A DNA stretch of 64,000 nucleotides from Caryophanales bacterium UBA7278 (GTDB lineage: Bacteria; Bacillota_I; Bacilli_A; RFN20; CAG-826): the NCBI GenBank assembly GCA_002472275.1, contig DKRQ01000022.1:20698-84697 (forward strand). Direction: 5' to 3'. Both the position numbers and the translations under genes were made by a program. Positions within the stretch are counted from its first letter, which is position 1. Every line of letters begins with the position of its first letter. The notes under the pieces were generated by a model. The model was not told where the DNA came from, ran no database searches, and saw only the letters and a list, made by a program, of their open reading frames with translations. Positions 9,091 to 17,863 of this stretch are shown one piece after another.

Positions 9091-9215
9091 GGAGTGCGTT
9101 TAACCCTAATGCGAAACACCCTGTTATCGCGAGTACACCTTAGGAAAAAGCGACGCCAACGGACGAACGCGGATCACGGGAACGATCCAAATGCCGGAAA
9201 GGAAGGTCTATTGAG

Positions 9216-10421
9216 ATGATAGACAAGGAAGCGCCCATATTGGCCTTCGACGTGTCGAAGGGAAGCAGCCATTGCCAAGGCTACCTCTCGTTCGGCAAAC
9301 CGTCGTCCAAGCCGATCAAGGTGGCGCATACGAAAAGCGGGATGGCGCCCGCGGCGGAGATCGCCGAAACGCTGAGAAAGGAGACCGGCAGGAATCCGGC
9401 GGTCGTTCTGGAGGCGACCGGCGTATACTCCAAGCCCGTCATAAGGTGGGCGGAGCTGAATGGCCTGGAGGTCTACCTCATATCGCCCCTGGAATCGGCG
9501 AAGGTGAGGAAGAGCAGGCTCAGGCCGACGAAGACGGATGCCTTGGACTGCGGAGTGATAGCGGAGGTCGCCTACACCAGGAGCCTGAGGAGGGTCACGC
9601 CCAGATCCTCCCTATATTCCCAGCTCTATTCGCTCTCCAGAAGGAGGGCGGCGATCGTCGACAGGCTGGTCGCGTCGAAGAACCAATACAGGAAAAGCCT
9701 CGATGCCGTCTGGCCTTTGCTCGACGAGTCCTGCGATCCGTTCTCCGGATACGCGATGTGGGCGGTCGGGAAATACAGGCATCCCGAGAGGCTCGCGAAG
9801 GCGAAGGGGGAATCGGTCGCCAAGGCGATGGACGGGGCCGAAATCCGAGTCGGCAGGGCTTCGAAGCAAACCGTGGCGTCGAAGCTCATCGCCTACGCGA
9901 AGGACGCCCTGAGCGGATGCTCCCCGAACGACGGCGAGGTCGATGCCCTCATGTCTGCCATGTCGGACGTCAAACGGGACATGGAGGCGTTGGACGAGGC
10001 GACCGAAAAGCTGATCGCCTTGGCCAAGGAGCTGCCCCATTTCGCCCAGATCCTGTCCATCGATGGGACGGGCGACGCGTTGGCGGCGCTGCTCTGCGCC
10101 GAGATCGGGGATCCGTCCAGGTTCGCTTGCCGGAACGGCTTGGTCGCATACGCGGGGCTCGATCCGACGATCCTCCAATCGGGCAAAAACGACGGCCTGC
10201 ACTATTCCATAACGAGGAAGGGCAACGCGTTCCTCAGGAAATACCTCTACATCGCCGTGGAGAACATGATCATGTCCAAAGCGGACAACCCCGTCGTCAG
10301 ATTCTACTCGAAAAAGAAAAGCAGCGGCCTTTGCCACAAGGCGGCTGCGACGGCGGCCTGCAGGAAGCTCCTGGTGTGCATCTGGGGAATGCTTCGCAGC
10401 GGGACGTTCTTCGACAAATAG
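9216..10421 (+). CDS. IS110-family transposase/recombinase
   Basis: The 401-residue protein has an N-terminal RuvC-like DEDD domain: Asp12 in AFDVSKG, Glu66 in VLEATGVY, and Asp108 and Asp111 in KTDALDCG. A coiled-coil middle follows, then the C-terminal Tnp domain with SIDGTGDALAALLCAEIGD and the catalytic serine, probably Ser331 in YSITRKGNAFLRKYLY. All catalytic residues are present and the frame is intact, so it may be active. Known IS110 recombinases use a bridge RNA to pair donor and target DNA. Start by the AGGAAGG sequence upstream. Codon choice differs from neighbours, as expected for a mobile gene. Confidence 0.9.
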   Translation: MIDKEAPILAFDVSKGSSHCQGYLSFGKPSSKPIKVAHTKSGMAPAAEIAETLRKETGRNPAVVLEATGVYSKPVIRWAELNGLEVYLISPLESAKVRKSRLRPTKTDALDCGVIAEVAYTRSLRRVTPRSSLYSQLYSLSRRRAAIVDRLVASKNQYRKSLDAVWPLLDESCDPFSGYAMWAVGKYRHPERLAKAKGESVAKAMDGAEIRVGRASKQTVASKLIAYAKDALSGCSPNDGEVDALMSAMSDVKRDMEALDEATEKLIALAKELPHFAQILSIDGTGDALAALLCAEIGDPSRFACRNGLVAYAGLDPTILQSGKNDGLHYSITRKGNAFLRKYLYIAVENMIMSKADNPVVRFYSKKKSSGLCHKAAATAACRKLLVCIWGMLRSGTFFDK

Positions 10422-10497
10422 TTTAGCAAAACCCCGGATTTATGGAAGGCGTTTTCGAACACCTCGTTTTCGGCATGCGAAGAAAAGAGAAAGCGCG

Positions 10498-10523
10498 AAA
10501 AGAGAAAAACCAGTTGACTGGAC
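10498..10523 (-). terminator. Weak terminator for the HIT gene
   Basis: Read on the minus strand, CCAG and CTGG form a short stem with a TCAA loop, followed by TTTTTCTCTTTT. Confidence 0.45.
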
Positions 10524-10538
10524 TTATCCTATTTTTCT

Positions 10539-10955
10539 TTATTTGATGGCGTTAGCGATGTCGCTAGCTAGACGCGGCAAGTCCATGCCGGTCGTGTCTT
10601 GGCCCTTCATTGTGATTTGGAAGCCGCCTTCCCCTCCGACGTAACGGGGGATGACGTGGACATGGAAATGGGGGACGCTCTGTCCGGCCGCCTCGCCGAC
10701 GTTGGTGAGGACGTTGACGCCTTTAGCGCCTAGAAGCCCGATCTCGGCCTGGCCGATCCTCCTAGCGACCGCGTAGACCTTTAAGGCGATGTCATTTGGG
10801 CAAGAGAGAAAGTTCTCATAATGCTTCTTGGGCATGACGAGGGTATGGCCTTTGGTGGTCTGCGAGATATCTAGGATCGCAAGGACATCATCGTCCTCAT
10901 AGACCTTGGAGCAAGGGATTTCCCCATCGATGATTTTGCAAAAAACGTCTTTCAT
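10539..10955 (-). CDS. HIT-family nucleotide hydrolase
   Basis: This 138-residue protein has the histidine triad HFHVHVIPR near residue 100 and the usual N-terminal half, MKDVFCKIIDGEIPCSKVYE. HIT (Hint-branch) enzymes hydrolyse purine nucleoside phosphoramidates or adenylated compounds. The ATG at 10955 is preferred over an upstream TTG in the same frame because AAGGAG lies 9 bases before it. It is separated from the lipoprotein genes by a terminator, but a TATAAT lies just beyond that hairpin (11004-11009 on the minus strand), so it probably has its own promoter. Confidence 0.9.
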   Translation of the reverse strand: MKDVFCKIIDGEIPCSKVYEDDDVLAILDISQTTKGHTLVMPKKHYENFLSCPNDIALKVYAVARRIGQAEIGLLGAKGVNVLTNVGEAAGQSVPHFHVHVIPRYVGGEGGFQITMKGQDTTGMDLPRLASDIANAIK

Positions 10956-10971
10956 TTTCGTTTCTCCTTTC

Positions 10972-11002
10972 AAAGAAAAAGGGCAGTTTTTGTGACTGCC
11001 CT
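10972..11002 (-). terminator. Terminator of the lipoprotein operon
   Basis: On the minus strand GGGCAGT and ACTGCCC form a 7-bp stem followed by TTTTTC. A perfect TATAAT (plus-strand 11004-11009) lies just upstream of the stem, so a promoter for the HIT gene seems to overlap this terminator. Confidence 0.8.
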
Positions 11003-11019
11003 AATTATAGCGCTTTCCC

Positions 11020-12744
11020 TTAGTTGAAGAGATCGGGGAAGGTGGATTTGAAGTAGTCGTAGACGGACTGATCGTGGTAGGTGATGTTGGCCGCTTCGAC
11101 GTAGGCCTGACGGGCCGCCTTGCGGTAGGAATCGTTACCAGCGAGCAAATCGGCGACATCCATGACGATCTGGTTCAAGGTCTCCTGGTCAGCGGAGCGG
11201 ACACCGAGGTCGGCGAGCTTCTTGTAGTTCGTCGCGTTATCGGCGGACGAGAGTTTGGAGGTCTTGACGGCTTCTTCGACCTTGACGATGTAGGTCTTGC
11301 CATCGGAAGTCATGACAAACGGGGTGAGGTCGCTGCTCTGCCTGTCGGTCTTGACGAGGTAGTAGGAGCCTTGGCGATACCAGCCGTAGTCCATCTTCTG
11401 GTTGGGGTTGACCTTGGCGGCAACGCCTTCCATGACGTAGTTGCTGTCGACTTCGTTGGCAACCTGGATCTTGAAGAGGTTGGACTTGATCTCGGAGGGG
11501 AGTTCGGAGAGGTCGTTGGAGGTATACCAGCCGTCCTTGATGTTGGACTTGGTGGAAATCTCACGCTGCTTGATGATGAGACCGGTCTGCTTGGTGTACT
11601 TGCCGCTATCGGTGAAGTCCTCGGTGGAACCTTCCTTGTTACGGTCGGTGGAAAGCTCCGAATAGTTCTTCAGAAGCTTGCCAGCCTCGGTCCAAGGACG
11701 GATGTCGACGGGGGTGCCGTCGATTTCGACGTTGACCTTCTGGTAGTTAGCAAGGGCGTAGAGGGTATCGGCGACAGCGGTGACGGAAGCGGTGGCCGCG
11801 CCTTCGAAGGAGATGGCGCCGCTATAGACGTCGTCGAGGAAGTCGAAGCCGGTGATGGTCTCATACTCTTCGTCGGTGAGGGTGATGTCGGTGCCTAGGG
11901 CGTCCTTGACGGCAGCGATGACGCCGGCCTTGTCATTGGAGATGACGATTTCGCCATAGGCCCTGGCGAGGTCACGGACCGCGGAAGCGGACTCGGTGAT
12001 GTCGGATAGAGCAATATATTGGACTTTACGCGCATAGGAGCGTCCGAGCGCGCCATAGTTCTTGCTCACGATGTACTTGGTGACGAGCGCGGTGCGGTAG
12101 GCATCGGGGAGGAGGGCCCTCTCGATGTAGTCCTGATAGACGTCCAAGTAGTTGTGGGTGGCGTCGCCGAAGTATTCCTCGACGTTGTTGTAGTCCTTGT
12201 GGCCGGAGACGGCGACGGGGACTTTGGTCTTCAAGACTTCCGCGTAGGCGTCATGGAGATCATAGAGAGCCTCTTCTTGCGCGTCGTAGAACTTCTTCTC
12301 GACGAAGTAATGACGGTCCTGATAGGAGGTGTTGGTGACGTTGCTATACATCGACTTGGCGATGGACTTGATGATGGAGTCATAGAAGTCCCTGGCGTCG
12401 TCGTTGGTGGCGAACATCTCGGAGTGGGCTTGGACGAAGGCGGTCAGCTTGGCCTCGTCGGCGACGGCGGCGCGGAGGCCGGCTTCGCCATAGAAGGCGC
12501 CGAACTTACCTTGGGCAAGCTTCTCGAGGAGGCTGTTGAGGACCTTCTCGGCGGAGGAGGAATCGCCCGGGACGACTTTCTCGTAGAGCTTTTCCATCTC
12601 GTTGTTGTAGACGCCATCCGCGTTACTGAGGATAACCTCGCTTTGGATGGAAGTGGGGAGCTTGGCTTTGACGGTGTCGCAGGAAGCGAGCAACATCGAG
12701 CCCGCCATAAGGGCGCTTAGAAGCAGGATTTTCTTATTTCGCAT
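11020..12744 (-). CDS. Large lipoprotein of unknown function, partner of the parvulin lipoprotein
   Basis: The start at 12744 is chosen because GGAGGTG precedes it and the protein then opens with a lipoprotein signal peptide, MRNKKILLLSALMAGSMLLASC, cysteine 22 being the lipidated residue. The 574-residue protein is otherwise soluble and acidic. It has Tyr- and Asp-rich stretches and no membrane segment after the signal. I do not recognise a domain. It overlaps the upstream parvulin-type lipoprotein gene by 11 bases, so the two are translated together; a role in secreted-protein folding or a surface complex is only a guess from that linkage. Confidence 0.8.
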   Translation of the reverse strand: MRNKKILLLSALMAGSMLLASCDTVKAKLPTSIQSEVILSNADGVYNNEMEKLYEKVVPGDSSSAEKVLNSLLEKLAQGKFGAFYGEAGLRAAVADEAKLTAFVQAHSEMFATNDDARDFYDSIIKSIAKSMYSNVTNTSYQDRHYFVEKKFYDAQEEALYDLHDAYAEVLKTKVPVAVSGHKDYNNVEEYFGDATHNYLDVYQDYIERALLPDAYRTALVTKYIVSKNYGALGRSYARKVQYIALSDITESASAVRDLARAYGEIVISNDKAGVIAAVKDALGTDITLTDEEYETITGFDFLDDVYSGAISFEGAATASVTAVADTLYALANYQKVNVEIDGTPVDIRPWTEAGKLLKNYSELSTDRNKEGSTEDFTDSGKYTKQTGLIIKQREISTKSNIKDGWYTSNDLSELPSEIKSNLFKIQVANEVDSNYVMEGVAAKVNPNQKMDYGWYRQGSYYLVKTDRQSSDLTPFVMTSDGKTYIVKVEEAVKTSKLSSADNATNYKKLADLGVRSADQETLNQIVMDVADLLAGNDSYRKAARQAYVEAANITYHDQSVYDYFKSTFPDLFN

Positions 12745-14908
12745 AGCAGGCACCTCCGACGGCCCATTCGCCGGTCTTGTTCTTGGAGTTGGCATCGCCA
12801 TAGCCGAGGGCGCAGGTTTCGGAGACGAGCTTCTGAGAGCCGTCGTCCTTAAGGGCGCGGGCCTGGTCTTGCTGGGTCAGGTATTCGATGTAGGTGGCCC
12901 AGGATTCGTCGAAGTTCTCGCGGCCTTTGATGGCGTTGGAGTTGCGCTTGGAACGGATCCAGGAGAGGACGAGGGACTTCACCTGCTTGGCCTGGGCGTT
13001 CTCGGCAAAGGTGACCGAGCCATCGCTCATGAGGGACTGGAAGATGAAGGTGTCCTTGTTGGAGTTGTAGGAAGAGATCTTGCCCTTGAGTTCGTCGGCA
13101 AAGCCTTTGTAGGTCTCTTTGTTGTGGGACTCATAGGGGTTGACGTAGGTGGTCTTTCCGCTCTTGCCTTCCTCGCCCTTTTCGTAAGTCGGGAATTCGA
13201 CGTCGGTCGGGACGTGGATGGTGTAGTACTGGGAAAGGCTCGTGGTGTCGGTCTTGGTGTTGAGGTCGCTCGTCGGGTAGGCGGCGGGATCAACGCCTTC
13301 GACACGGCTATAGGAACCGTCGGCATTCACCGTGACGTATTCGTCGAGGGCGGAACGGTCGATGACGATGAAGTGGATGCCTTCGTAGTTACCGGAGGCA
13401 CCGGCACGCACCGCGAGGACGATCTGGCCCTTCTCGGTGGTAAGGCAGTTCACGTTAGTGCCGTTGGCGTCTTTGACGGTGAGGAGCGAAGAGGTGTCCT
13501 TAGCAAAGCCATCGAGGGCGGCGTAGTCGTCGTCCTTGACGCCTTTGAGGAGCTTCAATTCGTTGGCCTTGCTGTAGTTGACACCGGAGAGTTCGGTGTT
13601 ATCAGAAAGCTTGGTGACTTTGCCATCGAGGGCATCATCGGCCGGGATACGGGTCGGGACGATGACGGCGACACGGTGGTTGTTGAAGTATTTATTGAAA
13701 AGGATATTGCGGGGGAGGTAGGTCTCGTTGTCGTCGTTGACCTTGAAGTCGAGGGACGGCTTCTTGGCATACTTCTCGCTGGCGAGGGCGACGGCGGCGC
13801 CGAAGGGAATCACGCCGATATTGCTATAGTCCTCGGATTTGAAGAAGTTGTTGACGTAGTGCTCACCCGGCTGGAGTCCAGCGGCGATCTCGTCCGCGGT
13901 CTGAGCGGTGGAGGGATCGGTGTAGGTGGCGTTGCTGCCATAACGGATGTTCTCGATGACTTTGTATTTGTCCTCGGATCCGTCGGGAACGGGGATTTCC
14001 TTCTGAGCATAGGAGTTGGTCGCCACGTTCTGGTTGATCTTGTTGTAGATGGCATCGTAGGCATAGACGCCGAAACGGAATTCCTGCACGAAGTCATCGG
14101 CCTGGTCGCGGTCCATGACGGAGAGGAGGCCCCACTTGGCAGCGGAAGTCGGATCTTCGGATTCGTCGTAGGCGATTTTGCCGAAGTTGTCGCGCTTGGC
14201 CTTCTTGCTGGCGTTGGCCATGAGCATGACGACGTTGCCGAGTTTGCCGGATTCGGTCTCGGTGATCTTGGCGCTCGTGTGGTCGCCGTTGGTGGCACCC
14301 GCGACCTTAACGAGGATGTGGGAGACGGTGTAGGGCATCTGGTCCTTGAGGTAACCGTCGGAGCCACGGCCATATTCGGCGGAGTAGGGGAACATGTTCT
14401 CGCCGGCCGCGTTCTTGCCGTCCCTCATGTATTCAATCTGAAGTTCGGATTCGTAGTCGGTGGTGAACTTGTCCTTCTCCCTCTGATAGAGCTTGATCTG
14501 GAAGAGTTCGTCGACGTTTTCGGCGCCGGCGGAATCGAGCAACTTCTCGAATTCCTCTTGGTAGCTGGTCTTGTTGTTGGAAGCGTTGGTCTCGGCGGTC
14601 TTCTTGACGTCGAGGACATCGTTTTCCGCGTCTAGCTTAAGAGCTTTGAGGACGCTGGCCCTGGAGGGGCTTTCGTAGTATTTGCGGATGAGGACTTCCT
14701 GAATGTGGTCGAAGTCCGTGCTGGCCACGCCCGAGGTCCTCTGATAGTCACCGAAAAGCTCTTCGGCGGTATACGAGACCTTGTTACCGGACGCATCCTT
14801 GTATGTCAGCACAACTCCGTCGGAATAGGTGGCCTCGTTGCAGGCGGTCAGACCAACGACCGAGACGAGGGATAGCACCAGTCCGAGGGTGAGTTTTGCT
14901 TTCTTCAT
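12734..14908 (-). CDS. PrsA-like foldase lipoprotein with parvulin-type PPIase region
   Basis: The lipoprotein signal ends in LTAC with the lipidated cysteine at residue 23. Residues about 191-285 resemble parvulin: YTVSHILVKV, then NFGKIAYDESEDPTSAAKWGLL, then FVQEFRFGVYAYD. PrsA proteins help secreted proteins fold outside the membrane by cis-trans isomerisation of prolyl bonds. At 724 residues it is far longer than usual PrsA (about 300), with a long unrecognised C-terminal part, so a specialised function is possible. The start at 14908 is favoured by AAGGAGG. The promoter carries a dyad and faces the suf promoter. Confidence 0.7.
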   Translation of the reverse strand: MKKAKLTLGLVLSLVSVVGLTACNEATYSDGVVLTYKDASGNKVSYTAEELFGDYQRTSGVASTDFDHIQEVLIRKYYESPSRASVLKALKLDAENDVLDVKKTAETNASNNKTSYQEEFEKLLDSAGAENVDELFQIKLYQREKDKFTTDYESELQIEYMRDGKNAAGENMFPYSAEYGRGSDGYLKDQMPYTVSHILVKVAGATNGDHTSAKITETESGKLGNVVMLMANASKKAKRDNFGKIAYDESEDPTSAAKWGLLSVMDRDQADDFVQEFRFGVYAYDAIYNKINQNVATNSYAQKEIPVPDGSEDKYKVIENIRYGSNATYTDPSTAQTADEIAAGLQPGEHYVNNFFKSEDYSNIGVIPFGAAVALASEKYAKKPSLDFKVNDDNETYLPRNILFNKYFNNHRVAVIVPTRIPADDALDGKVTKLSDNTELSGVNYSKANELKLLKGVKDDDYAALDGFAKDTSSLLTVKDANGTNVNCLTTEKGQIVLAVRAGASGNYEGIHFIVIDRSALDEYVTVNADGSYSRVEGVDPAAYPTSDLNTKTDTTSLSQYYTIHVPTDVEFPTYEKGEEGKSGKTTYVNPYESHNKETYKGFADELKGKISSYNSNKDTFIFQSLMSDGSVTFAENAQAKQVKSLVLSWIRSKRNSNAIKGRENFDESWATYIEYLTQQDQARALKDDGSQKLVSETCALGYGDANSKNKTGEWAVGGACYAK

Positions 14909-14948
14909 AGAAACTCGTTCCTCCTTCGTACTGAAACGTAGCGGGTTA

Positions 14949-14977
14949 ATCATATACTTTAACAATTCTTGTTACAA
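14949..14977 (-). promoter_or_regulatory. Promoter of the lipoprotein operon with internal dyad
   Basis: On the minus strand TTGTAA (14972-14977), 17 bases, TATGAT (14949-14954). Between them is a perfect inverted repeat TAACAA-GAA-TTGTTA (14960-14974), overlapping the -35. This is a plausible repressor site. Confidence 0.6.
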
Positions 14978-15074
14978 TAAGATTTTGAGGAAGCCGAAAA
15001 GGCGTCTTGTCGGCGCAAAAAGCCGATGAACAGCGATAAATTGACGAAAAGCGGCGCAAAAGCGTTCATATCGT

Positions 15075-15120
15075 TTGAGGCGCGGCCCTCACTTCGCTAG
15101 AATAGTTCCGCTTTAAGGAG
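15075..15120 (+). promoter_or_regulatory. suf operon promoter and ribosome binding site
   Basis: TTGAGG (15075-15080), 17 bases, TAGAAT (15098-15103), then AAGGAG at 15115-15120 before the sufC ATG at 15128. No recognisable IscR- or Fur-type site was seen. Confidence 0.55.
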
Positions 15121-15127
15121 CGCCACC

Positions 15128-15949
15128 ATGTCCGAACTCGTCATAAAAGATCTCCATGTTTCCGTGAAAGGGAAACCGATTCTAAAAGGCGTTAACCTCA
15201 CCCTTCGCCAAGGCGAGACCCTTGCCTTGCTTGGTCCTAACGGCCATGGTAAGTCCACCCTTTTGTCCGCTATCATGGGGCATCCTTCCTTCACCGTCGA
15301 TTCGGGTTCGATCACCCTGGATGGGAAAGACGTCCTCGCCATGACCGTCGACGAAAGATCCAAGGCCGGCGTGTTCCTGGCCATGCAATATCCGCCTGAG
15401 ATTCCAGGCGTCAATTCCGCCGATTTCTACAAAGCCGCGATGAACGAGAGGCGCGAGAGGCCGATGAGCCTTTTCCAGTTCTTCTCCGGTCTTCAGGCCG
15501 CCTACAAGGAAATCGGCATCCCCTTTGAGATGAGCAACCGCAACCTCAACGAAGGTTTCTCTGGCGGCGAGAGGAAGAGAAACGAAATCCTCCAGATGAA
15601 ATTGCTCGATCCTAAGTTCGCTTTGCTCGACGAAATCGACTCCGGTTTGGACGTCGACGCCATGCAAATCGTGGCCAAGGCGATCGAGGAGGAAGAAGCC
15701 AAGGGAAAAGGCTTCCTCGTCGTGTCCCACTACGCCAGGCTTTATGAGATGATCCACCCCACCAGGGCGGCCGTCATGGTCAATGGAAGAATCGCCGTCG
15801 AAGGCGGTCCCGAGCTCATCAAACGCATTGATACCCAGGGCTATGAATGGATCAAGACCGAACTAGGAATCCCCGTGGAAAAAGAAGAAGGCCCGATGAA
15901 TAAAGTTTCCATCGGCGTCTGTGCGACGAAAGAGGCGCTAGGCAAGTAA
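15128..15949 (+). CDS. sufC: Fe-S cluster assembly ATPase SufC
   Basis: SufC is the ABC-type ATPase of the SufBCD scaffold that builds Fe-S clusters in the cytoplasm. Walker A is GPNGHGKST (residues 36-44). The signature region reads FSGGERKRNEILQM and Walker B leads into LLDEIDSGLDVDAM. The 273-residue protein is slightly longer than typical because of a short C-terminal extension. It is first in a CDSUB order identical to that of Bacillus, followed after 5 bases by sufD. Confidence 0.97.
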   Translation: MSELVIKDLHVSVKGKPILKGVNLTLRQGETLALLGPNGHGKSTLLSAIMGHPSFTVDSGSITLDGKDVLAMTVDERSKAGVFLAMQYPPEIPGVNSADFYKAAMNERRERPMSLFQFFSGLQAAYKEIGIPFEMSNRNLNEGFSGGERKRNEILQMKLLDPKFALLDEIDSGLDVDAMQIVAKAIEEEEAKGKGFLVVSHYARLYEMIHPTRAAVMVNGRIAVEGGPELIKRIDTQGYEWIKTELGIPVEKEEGPMNKVSIGVCATKEALGK

Positions 15950-15954
15950 GAAAA

Positions 15955-16638
15955 ATGGAAGTCTGCCTGGTCGACGAACAAATCAAAGACCTTGAATTCG
16001 AGGTCAAAGAAGACGAGGAACTAAAGCTTTCGCTCGCCTGCTTTGAAACATTCAAAAACTGCGAAATCAACGTAAAAGTCCATAAAAATGGGAAAATCGA
16101 CGCCGCTTTTGCCGATTTTTCGAAAGGGTCCGGAACCCTCAGGATGAACGTTTATCTACTCGAAGAAGGCGCGTCCGCTTCCTTCCACGGCGCTTGCCTT
16201 TGCGGCGGATCCGACAAGAAGAAAATCGACGCTTCCCTCATCCATGAAGCGCCCCATACGAAAGGACTAGTTTCCAATTACGGCATCGCTCAGGAAGAAG
16301 GCAAGCTCGCTTTCCTCGGGACCTCGCACCTAAAGCACGGAACCGTCTCTTCCTCCACCAGGCAAGAAGCCAAGATTATTGTCTTCGATCCTACCTCGGA
16401 CGGACGTTGCGATCCCATCCTCAAAATCGATGAGGCCGACATCACGGCGAGCCACGCCGCGACGGTTGGAAAACTCAATGACGACCACCTGTTCTATTTG
16501 CTTTCCCGTGGGCTAAGCGAAGACAAGGCCAAAAGGCTCATGATCATGGGCTACCTCAAACCGATCATCGCCTATTTCCCCGAATCCATGACCGAACGGC
16601 TAACCGCCGCCATCGAAGGAGGTGTCGCCCATGATTGA
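15955..16638 (+). CDS. sufD: Short SufD scaffold protein
   Basis: At 227 residues this is about half the usual SufD (about 430). The C-terminal signature is intact: DITASHAATVGKLNDDHLFYLLSRGLSEDKAKRLMIMGY, including the conserved histidine region. What remains is a compressed beta-helix core plus that C-terminal helical domain; the N-terminal helical domain is absent. The open reading frame is clean and overlaps sufS, so this looks like a stable reduction and not a recent break. The ribosome binding site is weak. Confidence 0.85.
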   Translation: MEVCLVDEQIKDLEFEVKEDEELKLSLACFETFKNCEINVKVHKNGKIDAAFADFSKGSGTLRMNVYLLEEGASASFHGACLCGGSDKKKIDASLIHEAPHTKGLVSNYGIAQEEGKLAFLGTSHLKHGTVSSSTRQEAKIIVFDPTSDGRCDPILKIDEADITASHAATVGKLNDDHLFYLLSRGLSEDKAKRLMIMGYLKPIIAYFPESMTERLTAAIEGGVAHD

Positions 16639-17863
16639 CGTCAAGAAAATACGTCAGGACTTCCCGATGTTCTATAACCACGTTCAGATGCAGGGGAAGC
16701 CTTTGGTTTGGCTCGATAACGCGTCCACGACCTTCAAGCCCGACTGCGTGATCGAGGCCGTGACCGAATATTACGCTACCGAAACGAGCAACTCCCATCG
16801 CGGCGACTATGACCTTTGCTACGCGATGGATAAGAAAATCGCCGAATGCCGTGAAAGGATCGCTTCCTTCATCGGCGCCGACTCCAAAGAAGTGGTCTTC
16901 ACTTCCGGGACGACCGCGTCCATCAACCTCGTGGCCTTTGGCTACGGGCTTAAATATCTGACCGCGGATGACGAAATCCTGCTAACGCAAGCCGAGCACG
17001 CTTCCAACGTTCTCCCTTGGTTCAAGGTTTCCGAGATGACCGGTTGCAAAATCGGCTATATCCCTTTGGACAAAGATGGCCGTTTGACCGTCGAAAACCT
17101 GAGGAAGGTCATTTCCAGCAAAACCAAAATCGTCGCGGTGGCCCACGTTACCAACGTTCTAGGCTATATCGCCGACGCGAAAGGTCTAGCCAAGGTGGCC
17201 CACGAATTCGGGGCCAAGATCGTTTTGGACGGCGCCCAATCCGTGCCCCATATCAAAACCAATGTCAAAGACTGGGACATCGATTTCCTAGCCTTCTCGG
17301 GTCATAAACTCTGCGGTCCTACCGGAATTGGGGTGCTTTATGGCAAATTCGATTTGCTTGTGAAGACCGACCCCTTCATGACCGGAGGCGGCATGAACGC
17401 CAAGTTCGATATGTGCGGTGACGTCGGCTACCTCGCTCCCCCGATGAAATTCGAGGCGGGCACCCAAAACATCGCCGGCATCCTAGGTCTAAAGAAAGCG
17501 ATCGATTATGTCGATTCCATCGGCATGGATAACATCGAAGCCCACGAAAGGGAACTCAAGGCCTATGCGGTCGAAAAGCTCTTACAAACGGGAAAGGTCA
17601 CCGTCTATAACGCGAATTCGGAAGCGGGCATCGTCACCTTCAACATCAACGACGTGTTCGCCCAAGACGCGGCCACCTATTTGAACTCGAAGGGCATCGC
17701 CTGTCGTTCGGGCCAACACTGCGCGAAGATCCTTAACGATTTCTTGGGGACCGTCGCCACGGTGCGCGCCTCATTCTATTTCTACACCAGCAAAGAGGAC
17801 GTTGACGCCCTCGTCGAAGCCGTCAAAACAGGAGGGAATTTCCTAGATGCCTACTTCAATTGA
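16631..17863 (+). CDS. sufS: Cysteine desulfurase SufS
   Basis: SufS takes sulfur from cysteine for Fe-S assembly, using pyridoxal phosphate. The PLP lysine is Lys226 in FSGHKLCGPTGIG, and the persulfide cysteine is Cys364 in CRSGQHCAKIL. At 410 residues it has normal length. The ATG at 16631 is preferred to an in-frame GTG 9 bases earlier because GGAGG then lies at the proper distance. It overlaps sufD by 8 bases and sufU by 17. Confidence 0.96.
   Translation: MIDVKKIRQDFPMFYNHVQMQGKPLVWLDNASTTFKPDCVIEAVTEYYATETSNSHRGDYDLCYAMDKKIAECRERIASFIGADSKEVVFTSGTTASINLVAFGYGLKYLTADDEILLTQAEHASNVLPWFKVSEMTGCKIGYIPLDKDGRLTVENLRKVISSKTKIVAVAHVTNVLGYIADAKGLAKVAHEFGAKIVLDGAQSVPHIKTNVKDWDIDFLAFSGHKLCGPTGIGVLYGKFDLLVKTDPFMTGGGMNAKFDMCGDVGYLAPPMKFEAGTQNIAGILGLKKAIDYVDSIGMDNIEAHERELKAYAVEKLLQTGKVTVYNANSEAGIVTFNINDVFAQDAATYLNSKGIACRSGQHCAKILNDFLGTVATVRASFYFYTSKEDVDALVEAVKTGGNFLDAYFN

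Larger units (their letters stand above)
8897..10497. mobile_element. IS110-family insertion sequence (ends approximate)
   Basis: The element lies between the yhaM terminator and the HIT gene terminator and contains one DEDD transposase/recombinase gene with about 320 bases of non-coding DNA upstream and about 75 downstream. IS110 elements have no terminal inverted repeats and make no classical target duplication, so I cannot fix the ends by eye; the limits given are the outermost positions not claimed by neighbouring terminators. The long 5' and short 3' non-coding regions are the arrangement of IS110-group (rather than IS1111-group) elements, where the bridge RNA is in the left end. Confidence 0.75.

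Noticed and set aside
9272..10426. A 384-codon open frame overlapping the transposase in another frame
   Set aside because: Its translation is Arg/Gly-rich without domain signal, and it is a shadow of the high-GC transposase gene, whose catalytic motifs are intact in the first frame.
12647..14635. A 662-codon plus-strand open frame opposite the parvulin lipoprotein
   Set aside because: It is a Val/Gly/Asp-rich antisense shadow with no ribosome site; the minus strand has a lipobox, SD and promoter.
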